Part shown: in pieces, positions 26,668-35,550 of the stretch
Numbering within the stretch: the stretch's first letter is position 1
Layout of the letters: the number at the start of each line of letters is the position of its first letter
Assembly (NCBI GenBank): GCA_963751395.1
Contig: CAVVUC010000002.1
Coordinates: forward strand, 1,860,001-1,924,000
Origin: CAVVUC01 sp963751395
Lineage (GTDB): Bacteria > Verrucomicrobiota > Verrucomicrobiia > Chthoniobacterales > Chthoniobacteraceae
Length of the DNA stretch: 64,000 nucleotides
Direction of reading: 5' to 3'
Translations under genes and position numbers: made by a program
The notes under the pieces: model-generated
Told to the model about the DNA's origin: nothing
What the model saw: only the letters and a program-made list of their open reading frames with translations
The model's database searches: none

Positions 26668-27606
26668 ATGAAAGAAACCATCTTCAAGCTGCTGTCGGGT
26701 TCGCAGATCCTTCGTGATTATGAACTGGCGTTTCACGACTTGAGCGGTGCGGCACTGAACCTTTTGTCGCCCGATCCGGCGGAGCAGGAGAAAGTTGCCA
26801 TCTCGCACGCGAGCCCGTTTTGCGCACTGCTTGCGCACACGACGGCCGGTTGCCGCCTCTGCAGAAAAGTGCAGGCAGACGCTCACAACCGTGTGAGTGA
26901 CGGACGTTCGCCGTATCCGGTCTATTGTTTCGCCGGGCTGAGGGAGGTGGCCGTGCCGGTCATTGTCGCCGGCCACCACGAGGCCACGTTGCTTGCCGGC
27001 GAGGTCTTTGTGGGTAAGGCGCCGACGAAACAGGGCTTCAGCCGGACCGTCCGGCAACTCGTGAAATTCGGCATCGAAACGGATTTGCGCGTGCTTGAAC
27101 AAAGCTACATGCATACCCGCGTCCTCTCGCAGAAGCAGTTCGACGCCATGGTCCGGCTGCTGAAGGTGTTTGCGGAACACCTCTCCGAGCTTGGCAGTCG
27201 CGCCCTGAACCGGTCGGAATCCCCGCCAGCCGTGCAGGAAGCCGAGAAGTATGTCGCAATGCACGCGCAGGAGCACATCTCACTGACTGACGCAGCCCAC
27301 GCCGCGCACTTGAGCGCATGCCATTTCTGCACCGTTTTCAAGAACCACACCGGCCTCGTGTTCACTGAATACGTCGCGCGGGTTCGCGTGGAAAAAGCGA
27401 AGCAAAAACTCGCTGCCCCGTTTGCCCGCATCACCGAGGTGGCGTTTGGCTCGGGATTTGAGTCCATCCCGCATTTCAACCGCGTCTTCAAGAAATATAC
27501 GGGCCTCTCGCCCACGGCCTACCGCGCCTCGCTCACCGTTTTGCCCGCGGATTCAAGCAGCGGCACGGCCGAAAAATACATCAAGAAAATCGAAATCCGC
27601 GCGTAG
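26668..27606 (+). CDS. PocR-domain AraC-type transcriptional regulator
   Basis: A 312-residue regulator. The N-terminal half fits the PocR sensory domain (HASPFCALLAHTTAGCRLCRK, with closely spaced cysteines; GLREVAVPVIVAG), which in relatives binds small hydrocarbon derivatives such as glycerol or propanediol. The C-terminal half holds two AraC-type helix-turn-helix units (EHISLTDAAHAAHLSACHF and RITEVAFGSGFESIPHFNR with FKKYTGLSPTAYR). Probably activates a catabolic operon; no clear target genes adjoin. The ATG at 26668 has no strong ribosome-binding site. Confidence 0.87.
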   Translation: MKETIFKLLSGSQILRDYELAFHDLSGAALNLLSPDPAEQEKVAISHASPFCALLAHTTAGCRLCRKVQADAHNRVSDGRSPYPVYCFAGLREVAVPVIVAGHHEATLLAGEVFVGKAPTKQGFSRTVRQLVKFGIETDLRVLEQSYMHTRVLSQKQFDAMVRLLKVFAEHLSELGSRALNRSESPPAVQEAEKYVAMHAQEHISLTDAAHAAHLSACHFCTVFKNHTGLVFTEYVARVRVEKAKQKLAAPFARITEVAFGSGFESIPHFNRVFKKYTGLSPTAYRASLTVLPADSSSGTAEKYIKKIEIRA

Positions 27607-27679
27607 CGGGGCGGTTCTCAATCGCCGTACTTTCATCCCGATGTGTTTGACAATGAATACTTGGAAGCACGCGAAACCA

Positions 27680-27718
27680 CCGACGTGAATGTTCACGAAA
27701 TTTAACCCACCACAAACC
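27680..27718 (+). repeat. Remnant of a LEPR-protein 3' end and leader (copy 1)
   Basis: This 39-base stretch matches 29552-29590 with three differences. At 29552 it is the end of the first LEPR gene (...DVRVHEI stop) plus the leader of the second. Here it reads ...DVNVHEI stop in frame, without a gene in front of it. It therefore looks like the leftover C-terminus of a third, deleted tandem copy. Confidence 0.7.
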
Positions 27719-27733
27719 AGAAAGAAGAATCCT

Positions 27734-29577
27734 ATGAAAATCCAACCCTGCTCCATCGAACCTCTCGAACCGCGCATCGCGCCCGCCGTCGTCATCGCGG
27801 CCACCGGGCACAGCGCCACCTACACCGACGTGGACGGCGACAAGGTGACCATCACCGTCTCCAGCGGCACCTTGTCGCCGGGGGGGGCAACTTCCAGACC
27901 GCTGCGAGCGGCAGCGGCGAGCAATTGCAGTTGATCGATTTCCATTTCGGGGGATTCGACCACGCCAACCTCAGCTTCAGCGTCGTCAAAGTCGCCAATG
28001 GCAACGGCCTGGCCAACGTCGGCTACATCAACTCGACCGGGCACGACCTGGGCAACGTCACCGTCAAGGGCGACCTCGGCCAGATCGACGCGGGAGATGC
28101 GACGACCACGACACCGGGGCTCAAATCGCTCTCCGTCCAGTCGCTGGGGCGGCTGGGCACGGACACGCAGGCGCCTTTGGGCAGTTTGGAAAGTAACATC
28201 GAAGGCGCGCTCGGCGCGTTGAACGTGAAGGGCGATGTGAAAGACGCCTTCGTGTCTGTAACCGGGTCGGCGAATGGAAAAATCGGTGCAGTCACCATTG
28301 GCGGGTCGCTCATCGGCGGCGCGGGCAATGACAGCGGGCGGGTTTACAGCGACGGCGACATGGGGGCGGTGAAGATCGGTCACGACGTGCAGGGTGGCTC
28401 GGGAATCTCCTCCGGCTCCATTAGAAGCAACGTTAAACTCGCCAGCGTCACCATTGGCGGGTCGCTTCTCGGCGACTTGGGCAATTGGAGCGGGCAGGTT
28501 TACAGCGGGGGCGACATGGGGGCGGTGAAGATCGGTCACGACGTGCAGGGTGGCTCGGGAAGCGACTCCGGCTTCATTAGAAGCGACGGCAAACTCGCCA
28601 GCGTGACCCTTGACGGGTCGCTCATCGGCGGCGCGGGTAACAACAGCGGGCGGGTTTACAGCATCGGCGACATGGGGGCGGTGCAAATTGGTCACGACCT
28701 GCAGGGCGGGCCGGGGTTTGCGTCCGGGCATATCCACGCCACAATGACTGGCAACCTCGCCAGCGTGACCATTGGCGGGTCGCTCATCGGCGGCTCGGGC
28801 AACCGCAGCGGGTGGATTCAAAGCAACGGCAACATGGGCGCGGTGAAGATCGGTCACGACTTCATTGGTGGCAGCGTCACCGGCACGGCATCTCTGGATG
28901 AATCGGGCTGCATTCAAAGCGTCCGGCGTATCGCGAGTGTGTTTATAGGAGGCTCGATCATCTCCGGCATTGACAACAGCACTGGTGCTCTGACTAAAAA
29001 TGCCACGATCCGTGCTGGCAACGACATCGGCTCGCTTAGCGTCGCCGGCAGCCTCATTGGCAATACCACCAGCAATGGCGCCTCGCCGGTCGTCATCTCG
29101 GCGCGCGGCCAGCACACGCAGGGCGCGACAAGCGATCTGGCCATCGGCAAGATCACCATCGGCGGGCGCGTGGAATTTGCCAATATCCTGGCCGGTTACA
29201 ACACCTCCCTCAGCCCGGTCAACGCCAACGCGCAGATCGGCCCGGTGAACGTGGGCGGCGACTGGGCGGCCAGCAATCTTGTCGCCGGGGCGAGCAACAT
29301 TGCCTCCAGCAACACCAAGTTTGGCAACGCCAACGACGCGAAGATTGCCGGCGGCACCGACAACGCAGCCATCATCTCCAAGATCGCCAGCATCACCATC
29401 GGTGGACACCTGTTCGGAACACCCGCCAGCGTCAGCACGACCGACCACTTCGGCTTCGTGGCCGAGCAGGTCGGTTCACTCAAGGTCGGCGGCTTCGCGA
29501 TCCCGCTCACCGCCGTCCCGCACCAAGACGACCGCGCCATCGGCGAGACCCCCGACGTGAGAGTTCACGAAATCTAA
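27734..29577 (+). CDS. LEPR-motif secreted repeat protein 1 (frameshifted near the N-terminus)
   Basis: ATG 27734 starts MKIQPCSIEPLEPRIAPA, an N-terminal IEPLEPRIAPA motif like the LEPR-type sorting motif of planctomycete and verrucomicrobial surface proteins. After the G8 run at 27880-27887 the frame shifts by -1; one added G restores GGNFQTAASGSG and runs to 29577 (about 614 residues). The body repeats a unit of about 55 residues (IGGSLIGGAGN..SGRVYS..GDMGAVKIGHDVQGGSG) five times, suggesting a beta-solenoid. Probably exported and surface-linked; function unknown. No ordinary signal peptide is seen. It is one of a tandem pair with the next gene. Confidence 0.75.
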
Positions 29578-29604
29578 CCCACCACAAACCGGGAAAGAAA
29601 ACCC

Positions 29605-32346
29605 ATGAAGCCCCATCCCTGTTCCATCGAACCCCTCGAATCACGCATCGCCCCTGCGAACTTTTTTGCGAGCGGGGCCGCGCTGACCATCGAAAATGCC
29701 GGCGGCGTTTCCGTGAATCGCCCCGCCGATGCCTTGCTGGTCGGCGCGACCGGCGCGGTGCTGCTGAACGCGGGCGACAGCTTGATCTACGACCTCGACG
29801 GCGACGGCACTTTCGAGCCGTTCAATCCACTCGTGCCGGACGATCCCAATGCACGCGACGTGCGCCTTGTGCAGGTCACGGGCGGGCGCGCCATCGTGTT
29901 CCTGCGCAACTTCAATGCCGACGGAGGTTACGACCCCGATGAGATCAGCGGCCTGGCGCTCGGCAATGGTTTTCGCGGAGTCGTGAACACGGACGTGCGC
30001 GGCGACATCGCCACGGTGCTCAATCCGGCTGGCACTCTCAGCCTCGTGCCCGGGACGGCGACGATCCAGTTTGCCTCAATAGCCGGGCTGAACATCGCGG
30101 GGCGAGTGGCCGATGACATCCTCGCGGGGAATCAGATCAGCAAGGTGACGATCGGCGGCGGGCTGTATCTGGCCGGGCCGGCGTCGAGCGTCGGCACGAT
30201 CGGCACGGGGTCCGAGAGCGACGGGATCACCATCCATTTCGGCACGGTGAATTTTACCACCGACTTCACGCAGCCCGCAGCGGTGGCGGGTGGGAATATC
30301 ACGGACGTGAAGCTCGCGAACGGCGCGAACCGGATCGCTGCCGGGGATGGCGGGGACAACGCGGCCGGCAATGGCGCTGCTGGCGGGAGCATCTCCCGCG
30401 TGAACACCGGTGCGGCGCGCGAGGCGAGCAGTGTGTTGGCGGGCGATGGCGGCAATGCACTCGGCGCAGGCCGCGGTGGCGCCGGCGGCAACATTGTCGC
30501 ATGCATGATCACGGCCGCGAATCCAGGTGCCAGCAATGTCTATGTCATCGCAGGTACGGGCGGGGACGCGACCGTGGCTGGTGACGGCGGAAAAGGCGGT
30601 TCCATCATGAACACGAGCCTGAGGGTTGACGGGACTGGCACAGATGTCTTCTTCAATGCGAGCGACGGCGGTGCGGCAACAGGCATGCGGGGTGTCGGCG
30701 GCAACGGCGGCACCATCGTGAACTCTTCCGTCATTGCGAGCGGGCACCTCGCCGGCGGGCTGACCCTCGTCGGCGGCGGGGGCGGCTCTGCTTCGGATGA
30801 CCAGGCATCGGGCGGCGTAGGCGGCGCAGTTTCCAAGCTGACGGTGCGCGTCGGTACCGCGGCGGATCGCATCATCATCTCCTCGGGACACGGTGGCGAT
30901 GGTCGGCTCGCGGGAGCCGGCAACCAGCTCCAGGGACTCACCTTCACGGCGGAAAGCATCGGCGAAGATCTCATCCTTTCTGCCGGCGATGGTGGCAATG
31001 GCATCGTTGATGCCGGCAGTCGCGGCGGTCGGGGCGGGAGTGTCACCGGCCTCGATGCCAGAGTGGGCACGGTCGATGCCGGGCCATTGTCCCGCGTCCT
31101 CGTTTTTGGCGGCGACGGTGGGGAAGGCCGCAACGCACCCGGCGGCGATGGTGGCGCCGTCTCGAAGTCGCGTGTTTTGAATACAGGCATGATCGGGTCG
31201 AGCGGACTGTGGGTCAGCGCGGGCGATGGTGGCGAAGTCATGACCGGCAATGGCACCGGCGGCGCGGGCGGCCCGATGTCCGATGTGTCCGTCACCAATT
31301 TCGGCGGGCTCAGCGCGCTGAAGGTGGAGTCGGGAGATGGCGGCGCCGGACTTGGTCGCGGAAATGGCGGTGTAAGCGGGCGGCTTTCCGGGGTGACGCT
31401 GCAGAACTACGCGGAGATCGACGATCCCTACGCGACGATCGCATCCGGCAACGGCGGCATGGCGGGCGTCGTTAGCGGAAACGGTGGCCACAGCGGTGCG
31501 GTCGGCAAGGTCGTCATCCGCGACACCTTCGACGCCACCGCCATCTTCCGCCTGACCAGCGGCATCGCGGGCGGATCCGCCGAGGGCCGCTCGGGGAATA
31601 GCGGTGCGATCAGCGGCGTGACGCTCGATGGCTTCGGCAGCAGCTTCGAAATCGTTGCAGGCGGCCTCGGCGTGGCGCTCGCCGATAATCCCCTCGGCGG
31701 CGGCAGCGGTGGCGGCGTCTCGAAAGTCAGCGGCGTTGTCGGGCAATTGGTGGTGCGCGCTGGCAACGGACTTCCCAGCACGTTGGGCGCAGGTGGGACG
31801 GGTGGTTCCATCTCGAATGTGAACATCACCGCGGTGGGCGAATTCGTCCGCACGCTCATGGCGGGAAGCGGCGGCGCAGGCGCGACGCGCGGCGGTGCAG
31901 GCGGCTCCGTCTCCACCGCGACGGTCGCCGGCGACATCGGCGATTTCTCCGACGACTTCGAGATGACCGCCTCCGGCACGACCGGCCAGGGCGGCATCTC
32001 CGTGGGGCAGGGCGGCACCGGTGCGACACCCGGGCTCAATGGCAGCGTCCGCAGCGTGACCGCGCACGGCATCGCCAGCATTGTTGCCGGACGCCCCGCG
32101 GCCAACGCCATCACCGCGGCGAACGCCGTCTTCGCGATCTCCGGCGTCCGCGCCGTGGTCGCCGGCGCCGACACCGACGCCGACGAGAGCTTCCTCTTCA
32201 TCAACGCCGGCCCCGCGGGATTCCACCTTGGCGACGGCGACACTGCGCTCGATGGCCTCGTCGTCGTTCGCGCCGCCGGGTTCCAGCCGATCCGCAATCC
32301 GCTCACCAACGACCCCGTCGCGCCGCTCGACATTGAGACCGTATGA
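29605..32346 (+). CDS. LEPR-motif glycine-rich repeat protein 2
   Basis: A 913-residue protein beginning MKPHPCSIEPLESRIAPA, nearly the same N-terminus as its upstream neighbour. Residues 20-240 form a unique region; from about 250 the protein is built of irregular glycine-rich repeats around GDGGNAxGxGxGGAGGxI, where each repeat ends in a short beta-like segment. The last 80 residues (AVFAISGVRAVVAGADTDADESF) are again unique. The composition suggests an extracellular beta-helical or fibrous protein. Its leader (29552-29604) duplicates that of the previous gene, so the pair arose by tandem duplication followed by strong divergence. Function unknown. Confidence 0.75.
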   Translation: MKPHPCSIEPLESRIAPANFFASGAALTIENAGGVSVNRPADALLVGATGAVLLNAGDSLIYDLDGDGTFEPFNPLVPDDPNARDVRLVQVTGGRAIVFLRNFNADGGYDPDEISGLALGNGFRGVVNTDVRGDIATVLNPAGTLSLVPGTATIQFASIAGLNIAGRVADDILAGNQISKVTIGGGLYLAGPASSVGTIGTGSESDGITIHFGTVNFTTDFTQPAAVAGGNITDVKLANGANRIAAGDGGDNAAGNGAAGGSISRVNTGAAREASSVLAGDGGNALGAGRGGAGGNIVACMITAANPGASNVYVIAGTGGDATVAGDGGKGGSIMNTSLRVDGTGTDVFFNASDGGAATGMRGVGGNGGTIVNSSVIASGHLAGGLTLVGGGGGSASDDQASGGVGGAVSKLTVRVGTAADRIIISSGHGGDGRLAGAGNQLQGLTFTAESIGEDLILSAGDGGNGIVDAGSRGGRGGSVTGLDARVGTVDAGPLSRVLVFGGDGGEGRNAPGGDGGAVSKSRVLNTGMIGSSGLWVSAGDGGEVMTGNGTGGAGGPMSDVSVTNFGGLSALKVESGDGGAGLGRGNGGVSGRLSGVTLQNYAEIDDPYATIASGNGGMAGVVSGNGGHSGAVGKVVIRDTFDATAIFRLTSGIAGGSAEGRSGNSGAISGVTLDGFGSSFEIVAGGLGVALADNPLGGGSGGGVSKVSGVVGQLVVRAGNGLPSTLGAGGTGGSISNVNITAVGEFVRTLMAGSGGAGATRGGAGGSVSTATVAGDIGDFSDDFEMTASGTTGQGGISVGQGGTGATPGLNGSVRSVTAHGIASIVAGRPAANAITAANAVFAISGVRAVVAGADTDADESFLFINAGPAGFHLGDGDTALDGLVVVRAAGFQPIRNPLTNDPVAPLDIETV

Positions 32347-32401
32347 AGCCGCCCGTGCTCCGTCCCTGCTCACCGGCAGCTCATGGCCGGGGAGTGAAGT
32401 T

Positions 32402-32519
32402 TTCGCCCTACTCCGTAAATAGGCCGAAATCGGTCAAAACTAGCCAAATAACGACGGACGCGGCTGTCTCGAAATTTACATGCTGCGTGGTGAACGCAGT
32501 TCATGGGGACTCGTTCCCA
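32402..32519. repeat. Composite dispersed repeat, copy 2
   Basis: Left block TTCGCCCTACTCCG-N-AAATAG (32402-32422) matches 10255-10275 with one mismatch, and right block 32479-32519 is identical to 11758-11798. Here 56 bases separate the blocks; at the other locus an IS110 element lies between them. The unit has no gene and resembles a small non-autonomous element or an IS110 target. The remaining bases up to the next gene (32520-32675) hold nothing recognisable. Confidence 0.75.
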
Positions 32520-32675
32520 GAGTGAGGCTCCGGGGACGCGCTTGCGTGGCGGAAGCTTCGCTTCGCGGTGAGGGGCGGATTCCGGTCACCTCACCACCCG
32601 CCGCCCAGTGCAACTGCCCCGGCAAGCGCGGGCGTTTGCGACCCCAGGCGGTTTGAGCTAGCATGGCCGCTCAAC

Positions 32676-33401
32676 GTGAACGAAAAGACTCCGCTTCTCA
32701 TCGGCCTCCGTGCGGCGCGCGCGAATCTCATCCCAGGATTGCTGATCCAGGCGGCGATGATTGCCATTGCGCTCGCGTATTACTTTTGGCCGGCAGCCCG
32801 CGAATGGCTCGACGTGCTCGCCACCGCAAAGGCGCGCGGCGGTCTGGCGTTCACCCTCGTCGCGTCGATCCTCGCGGGAGCGGTGCTGCCGGAATTGCTG
32901 ACGGTGCTCATTTTCCAGCGTGGCATCCTGCGGCGGGAGAATCTCCACTCCGTTTTGTTTCTTGCCGTTTTCTGGGGCTTCAACGGCTGGTGTGTCGATG
33001 TTTTCTACCAGTCGCAGGCATGGGTGTTCGGTTCGCACGCGGATTTCGCGACGGTCTGCAAGAAAGTGCTGGTGGATCAGTTCGTTTACACGCCGCTTTT
33101 CGCCACACCGCTCGGCATGTTCTGCTACGAATGGCGCAACCAGAACTTCGCGCCGGCCGGCATGTCGCGCACGCTGACGTGGACGTTTTACAAAAACAAA
33201 AGTTTCCCGGCCCTCCTCGCCTCGTGGGGCGTCTGGTTTCCCCTGGTCGCGGTCATTTACTCGCTGCCGTCATCGCTTCAGTTTCCGATCTTCTCGCTCG
33301 CGCTCACGTTCTGGGTGCTGATGTTCAGTTACATCAACGCAAGAGCGCGGCAGCCGCAGACGGAGCCGCTTTCGCCGACGGCGGTCGCGCAAGAAGCTTG
33401 A
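32676..33401 (+). CDS. Mpv17/PMP22-like integral membrane protein
   Basis: A 241-residue protein with about four to five membrane helices (near 15-40, 55-80, 85-110, 130-150, 175-225). KVLVDQFVYTPLF and SWGVWFPLVAVIYSLP resemble the DQ...P and W.VWP segments of the Mpv17/PMP22 family, whose function in bacteria is unknown. No ATG fits; GTG 32676 (VNEKTPLLIGLRAA) is the only reasonable start in frame. Its stop codon lies within the first copy of a 41-bp direct repeat that brackets the toxin-antitoxin genes. The Mpv17 assignment rests on motif similarity only. Confidence 0.6.
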   Translation: MNEKTPLLIGLRAARANLIPGLLIQAAMIAIALAYYFWPAAREWLDVLATAKARGGLAFTLVASILAGAVLPELLTVLIFQRGILRRENLHSVLFLAVFWGFNGWCVDVFYQSQAWVFGSHADFATVCKKVLVDQFVYTPLFATPLGMFCYEWRNQNFAPAGMSRTLTWTFYKNKSFPALLASWGVWFPLVAVIYSLPSSLQFPIFSLALTFWVLMFSYINARARQPQTEPLSPTAVAQEA

Positions 33402-33436
33402 TCGCAATTTCGAGTCCGCTATTTTGGCGCGCACAT
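33396..33436 (+). repeat. 41-bp direct repeat flanking the toxin-antitoxin module (left copy)
   Basis: Matches 34092-34132 at 39 of 41 positions (GCTTGATCGCA...TATTTTGGCGCGCACAT). The left copy overlaps the stop codon of the Mpv17-like gene; the right copy ends on the start codon of the gene at 34131. The pair frames exactly the DUF433/DUF5615 genes. Confidence 0.9.
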
Positions 33437-33479
33437 TTCGTCGCTTGTTGTAACAGGAACAGAGGGTTAGCTTGGCGCC

Positions 33480-33710
33480 ATGGATCCGCTTCTTTCACGC
33501 ATCACGATTGATCCCGAAATCTGCCACGGCAAGCCATGCGTGCGCGGTCTGCGCTATCCCGTGACGATGTTGCTGGAACTCCTGAGCAGTGGAATGACGC
33601 CGGATCAAATACTGGCTGACTACGAGGATTTGGAGCGCGAGGATTTGCTTGCTGCGCTGGCCTACGCCGCGCGGTTGACCGATGCGAAACGAGTGGCGCT
33701 GATCCCGTGA
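33480..33710 (+). CDS. DUF433-family antitoxin
   Basis: A 76-residue protein, the typical size of DUF433. It has the family opening RITIDPEICHGKPCVRGLRYPV, a winged helix-turn-helix with MLLELLSSGMTPDQILADYEDL (shown here in pieces: MLLELLSSGMTP and QILADYEDLE) and a following helix. DUF433 proteins usually serve as antitoxins or DNA-binding partners of DUF5615 PIN-like toxins. The stop overlaps the toxin start (GTGA), as in most such modules. Probably autoregulates the pair. Confidence 0.88.
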   Translation: MDPLLSRITIDPEICHGKPCVRGLRYPVTMLLELLSSGMTPDQILADYEDLEREDLLAALAYAARLTDAKRVALIP

Positions 33711-34060
33711 AGTTTCTCGTGGATGCGCAACTGCCCCGCCGTCTGGCGCTGTTGCTCGAATCGTCCGGCCACGACGCGCTGCACACGTTGGATTTGCCGG
33801 CAAAAAACCACACGCCGGACGAGACGCTGCGCCAGTTTGCGTTGAGTGAACAAAGAGTGCTGGTGACAAAGGACTCGGATTTTGTCGATTCGTTCCTCTT
33901 GCGCGGGCTGCCACCGAAGCTGCTGTTTGTGACGACGGGAAACATCCCAAATGATGACCTGGTTGCGCTTTTCCGATCGAATCTGCCAGCGATCACAGGG
34001 GCGCTCTCCTCGCATTCCTTTGTGGAAATCGACCGGAGCGGCCTGACGATTCACGCATGA
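33707..34060 (+). CDS. DUF5615 PIN-like toxin
   Basis: A 117-residue protein with the Mut7-C/DUF5615 PIN-like fold pattern: FLVDAQLPRRLA with Asp6 at the start, a central GHDALHTLDL, and VLVTKDSDFVDSF with acidic residues of the metal site. Such proteins are putative ribonucleases. It starts at GTG 33707, overlapping the antitoxin stop by four bases. The module looks inserted, since it is bounded by 41-bp direct repeats. Confidence 0.87.
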   Translation: MKFLVDAQLPRRLALLLESSGHDALHTLDLPAKNHTPDETLRQFALSEQRVLVTKDSDFVDSFLLRGLPPKLLFVTTGNIPNDDLVALFRSNLPAITGALSSHSFVEIDRSGLTIHA

Positions 34061-34091
34061 TCTTCATTTGGAAACTTCGCGACGACTTGCT

Positions 34092-34132
34092 GCTTGATCG
34101 CATTTTCGACTCCGCTATTTTGGCGCGCACAT
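34092..34132 (+). repeat. 41-bp direct repeat flanking the toxin-antitoxin module (right copy)
   Basis: Right partner of 33396-33436, 39 of 41 bases identical. Its last two bases are the first two of the ATG of the next gene, so the repeat probably is the original leader of that gene. Confidence 0.9.
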
Positions 34133-34625
34133 GAGTCCTCACGAAATTTTCGCGCGCATGACGGCGGCACAGGCGGCCACCATTTTTTCCCATCTGTTTG
34201 AAAAGGAAAAGCCGCTCTACAAAGCCACCATCGACACGCTCGCCAAGCAGCGGAAACTCCGTCCCGTGTTCGTGGAACGCAAGCCGCGCAACGATCGTTT
34301 CGCCTGGATGCGCGAGGTGATCGGCCGGCCTGTGAACGATTCGGTGGCGGCGCATCTTTTGCAGATCTGGCTCGTCGGCTCGCAGTCGGCGATGCTGTGC
34401 GATTTTCTCGACGGCCTCGGAATCAAGCACGATGAAAACGGCACGATCGAGCAGTTGCCCGACGCGCCATCGCGCGAGGCGCTGGAGAAGGTGATCGACT
34501 CGCTGCTGGCGAAACACGACCCGGCCACCGTCGCGATTTACCTGAATGCCTTCCAGGCTCTCGATGAAAAGGGCTGGGAGAGCCTCGCGGAGATCCTCGC
34601 AATTGACGCGCGGCTCAAGATGTAA
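34131..34625 (+). CDS. Hypothetical protein (164 aa)
   Basis: A soluble, mostly helical protein, MSPHEIFARMTAAQAATIF... to ...EILAIDARLKM. Two internal segments look alike in pattern: helices around FSHLFEKEKPLYKATIDTLA and LLAKHDPATVAIYLNAFQAL. No catalytic motif, signal or membrane segment. I do not recognise the family. The 3' end overlaps the 3' end of the convergent transglutaminase gene by 11 bases. The leader is the right-hand 41-bp repeat. Confidence 0.7.
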   Translation: MSPHEIFARMTAAQAATIFSHLFEKEKPLYKATIDTLAKQRKLRPVFVERKPRNDRFAWMREVIGRPVNDSVAAHLLQIWLVGSQSAMLCDFLDGLGIKHDENGTIEQLPDAPSREALEKVIDSLLAKHDPATVAIYLNAFQALDEKGWESLAEILAIDARLKM

Positions 34626-35550
34626 CCGAAAACCTCAACTCCGGGGTGCCGTCGAGCCGTTTCGACAGGTCGATCGGATCGCCGAGGTTCACCGCACGCG
34701 GGTCGATCTGGTAGGCCCAGACGCTGAAATAGACAAGGTTTGCGGAACCGTAAACCGTCGAGAAAGCGCCATCGACCGCGTCGAGGCCGCACGCGATTTT
34801 GATGCGCCCGATGCGCGGCACGTTGAAGCGCGCGTCGAATGTGTGCCAGCGGTGACCGATGTAAACCTGGAAATAGGCGTGAAAATCCATCGGGCTGCCA
34901 TTGTCGAGACAGCCGACATCGGGAACGTAGCCGGTGATGTAGCGCGCCGGGATGTTGAACGTCCGGCAGAGCGCGATTGCCAGGTGCGCAAAATCGCGGC
35001 AGACCCCGTGGCCTTGCCGGATGATTTCCGACGCCGCACTGTGCGGACTGCCTGAACCGAAGCGGTATTCGATGTTGTTGTGAATCCAGTCGCAGATCGC
35101 CTGCACGCGGGCAAAGCCGTTGGGAATGCCGCCGAATTGTTGAAAGGCGAAATCGAGCAGCCGGTCGGAATCGCAATACCGGCTCGGAAGCGTGTAGCGA
35201 AGCACATCGGCGGGCAGCTCCCTGATCGGCACCGGTTCGTCGAGCGCGTCATAATTTTCCGGCACCGACGGCACGGAGACAAAGGCATCATGCCTGATCG
35301 TGGTGCGGCCCGCCGGCAGATTCAGGCGATGAACGATGTTTCCATTCTGATCTTCGTATTCGAGCGATGAGATCTTCGGTTCAAAAGCAAACTGCTCCCT
35401 CTCGATGAACTGCAAGGTGTCCAGACGCGGCTGGATCAAAAGAAAGATCGGAGTCACTGCGACGGTCTCGTAAACAAGCTCCAGGCCCACGCGGATCGTG
35501 AGATCGAGCGGAACATCGTCCGGTTGGAATGTTGAAGTGGAGTGGGTCAT
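34615..35550 (-). CDS. Transglutaminase-like family protein 3
   Basis: A 311-residue protein of the same broad family as the two at the left end of the window: N-terminal beta region (RVGLELVYETVAVTPIFLL), then a core with catalytic Cys in GVCRDFAHLAIAL, His in MDFHAYFQVYIGHRW and Asp in FDARFN. ATG 35550 was taken because it overlaps the stop of the upstream gene (ATGA); the longer frame to 35955 only shadows that gene. Together with the class-I amidotransferase-like hydrolase upstream it forms a two-gene operon that may cleave gamma-glutamyl or related amide bonds. Confidence 0.87.
   Translation of the reverse strand: MTHSTSTFQPDDVPLDLTIRVGLELVYETVAVTPIFLLIQPRLDTLQFIEREQFAFEPKISSLEYEDQNGNIVHRLNLPAGRTTIRHDAFVSVPSVPENYDALDEPVPIRELPADVLRYTLPSRYCDSDRLLDFAFQQFGGIPNGFARVQAICDWIHNNIEYRFGSGSPHSAASEIIRQGHGVCRDFAHLAIALCRTFNIPARYITGYVPDVGCLDNGSPMDFHAYFQVYIGHRWHTFDARFNVPRIGRIKIACGLDAVDGAFSTVYGSANLVYFSVWAYQIDPRAVNLGDPIDLSKRLDGTPELRFSVTS

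Noticed and set aside
28300..28880. Direct repeats of about 160 bp as a satellite or CRISPR
   Set aside because: They encode the repeated beta-type unit of LEPR protein 1.
30076..32373. 765-codon minus-strand frame
   Set aside because: It is antisense to the glycine-rich LEPR protein; the repeats alone keep the opposite frame open.
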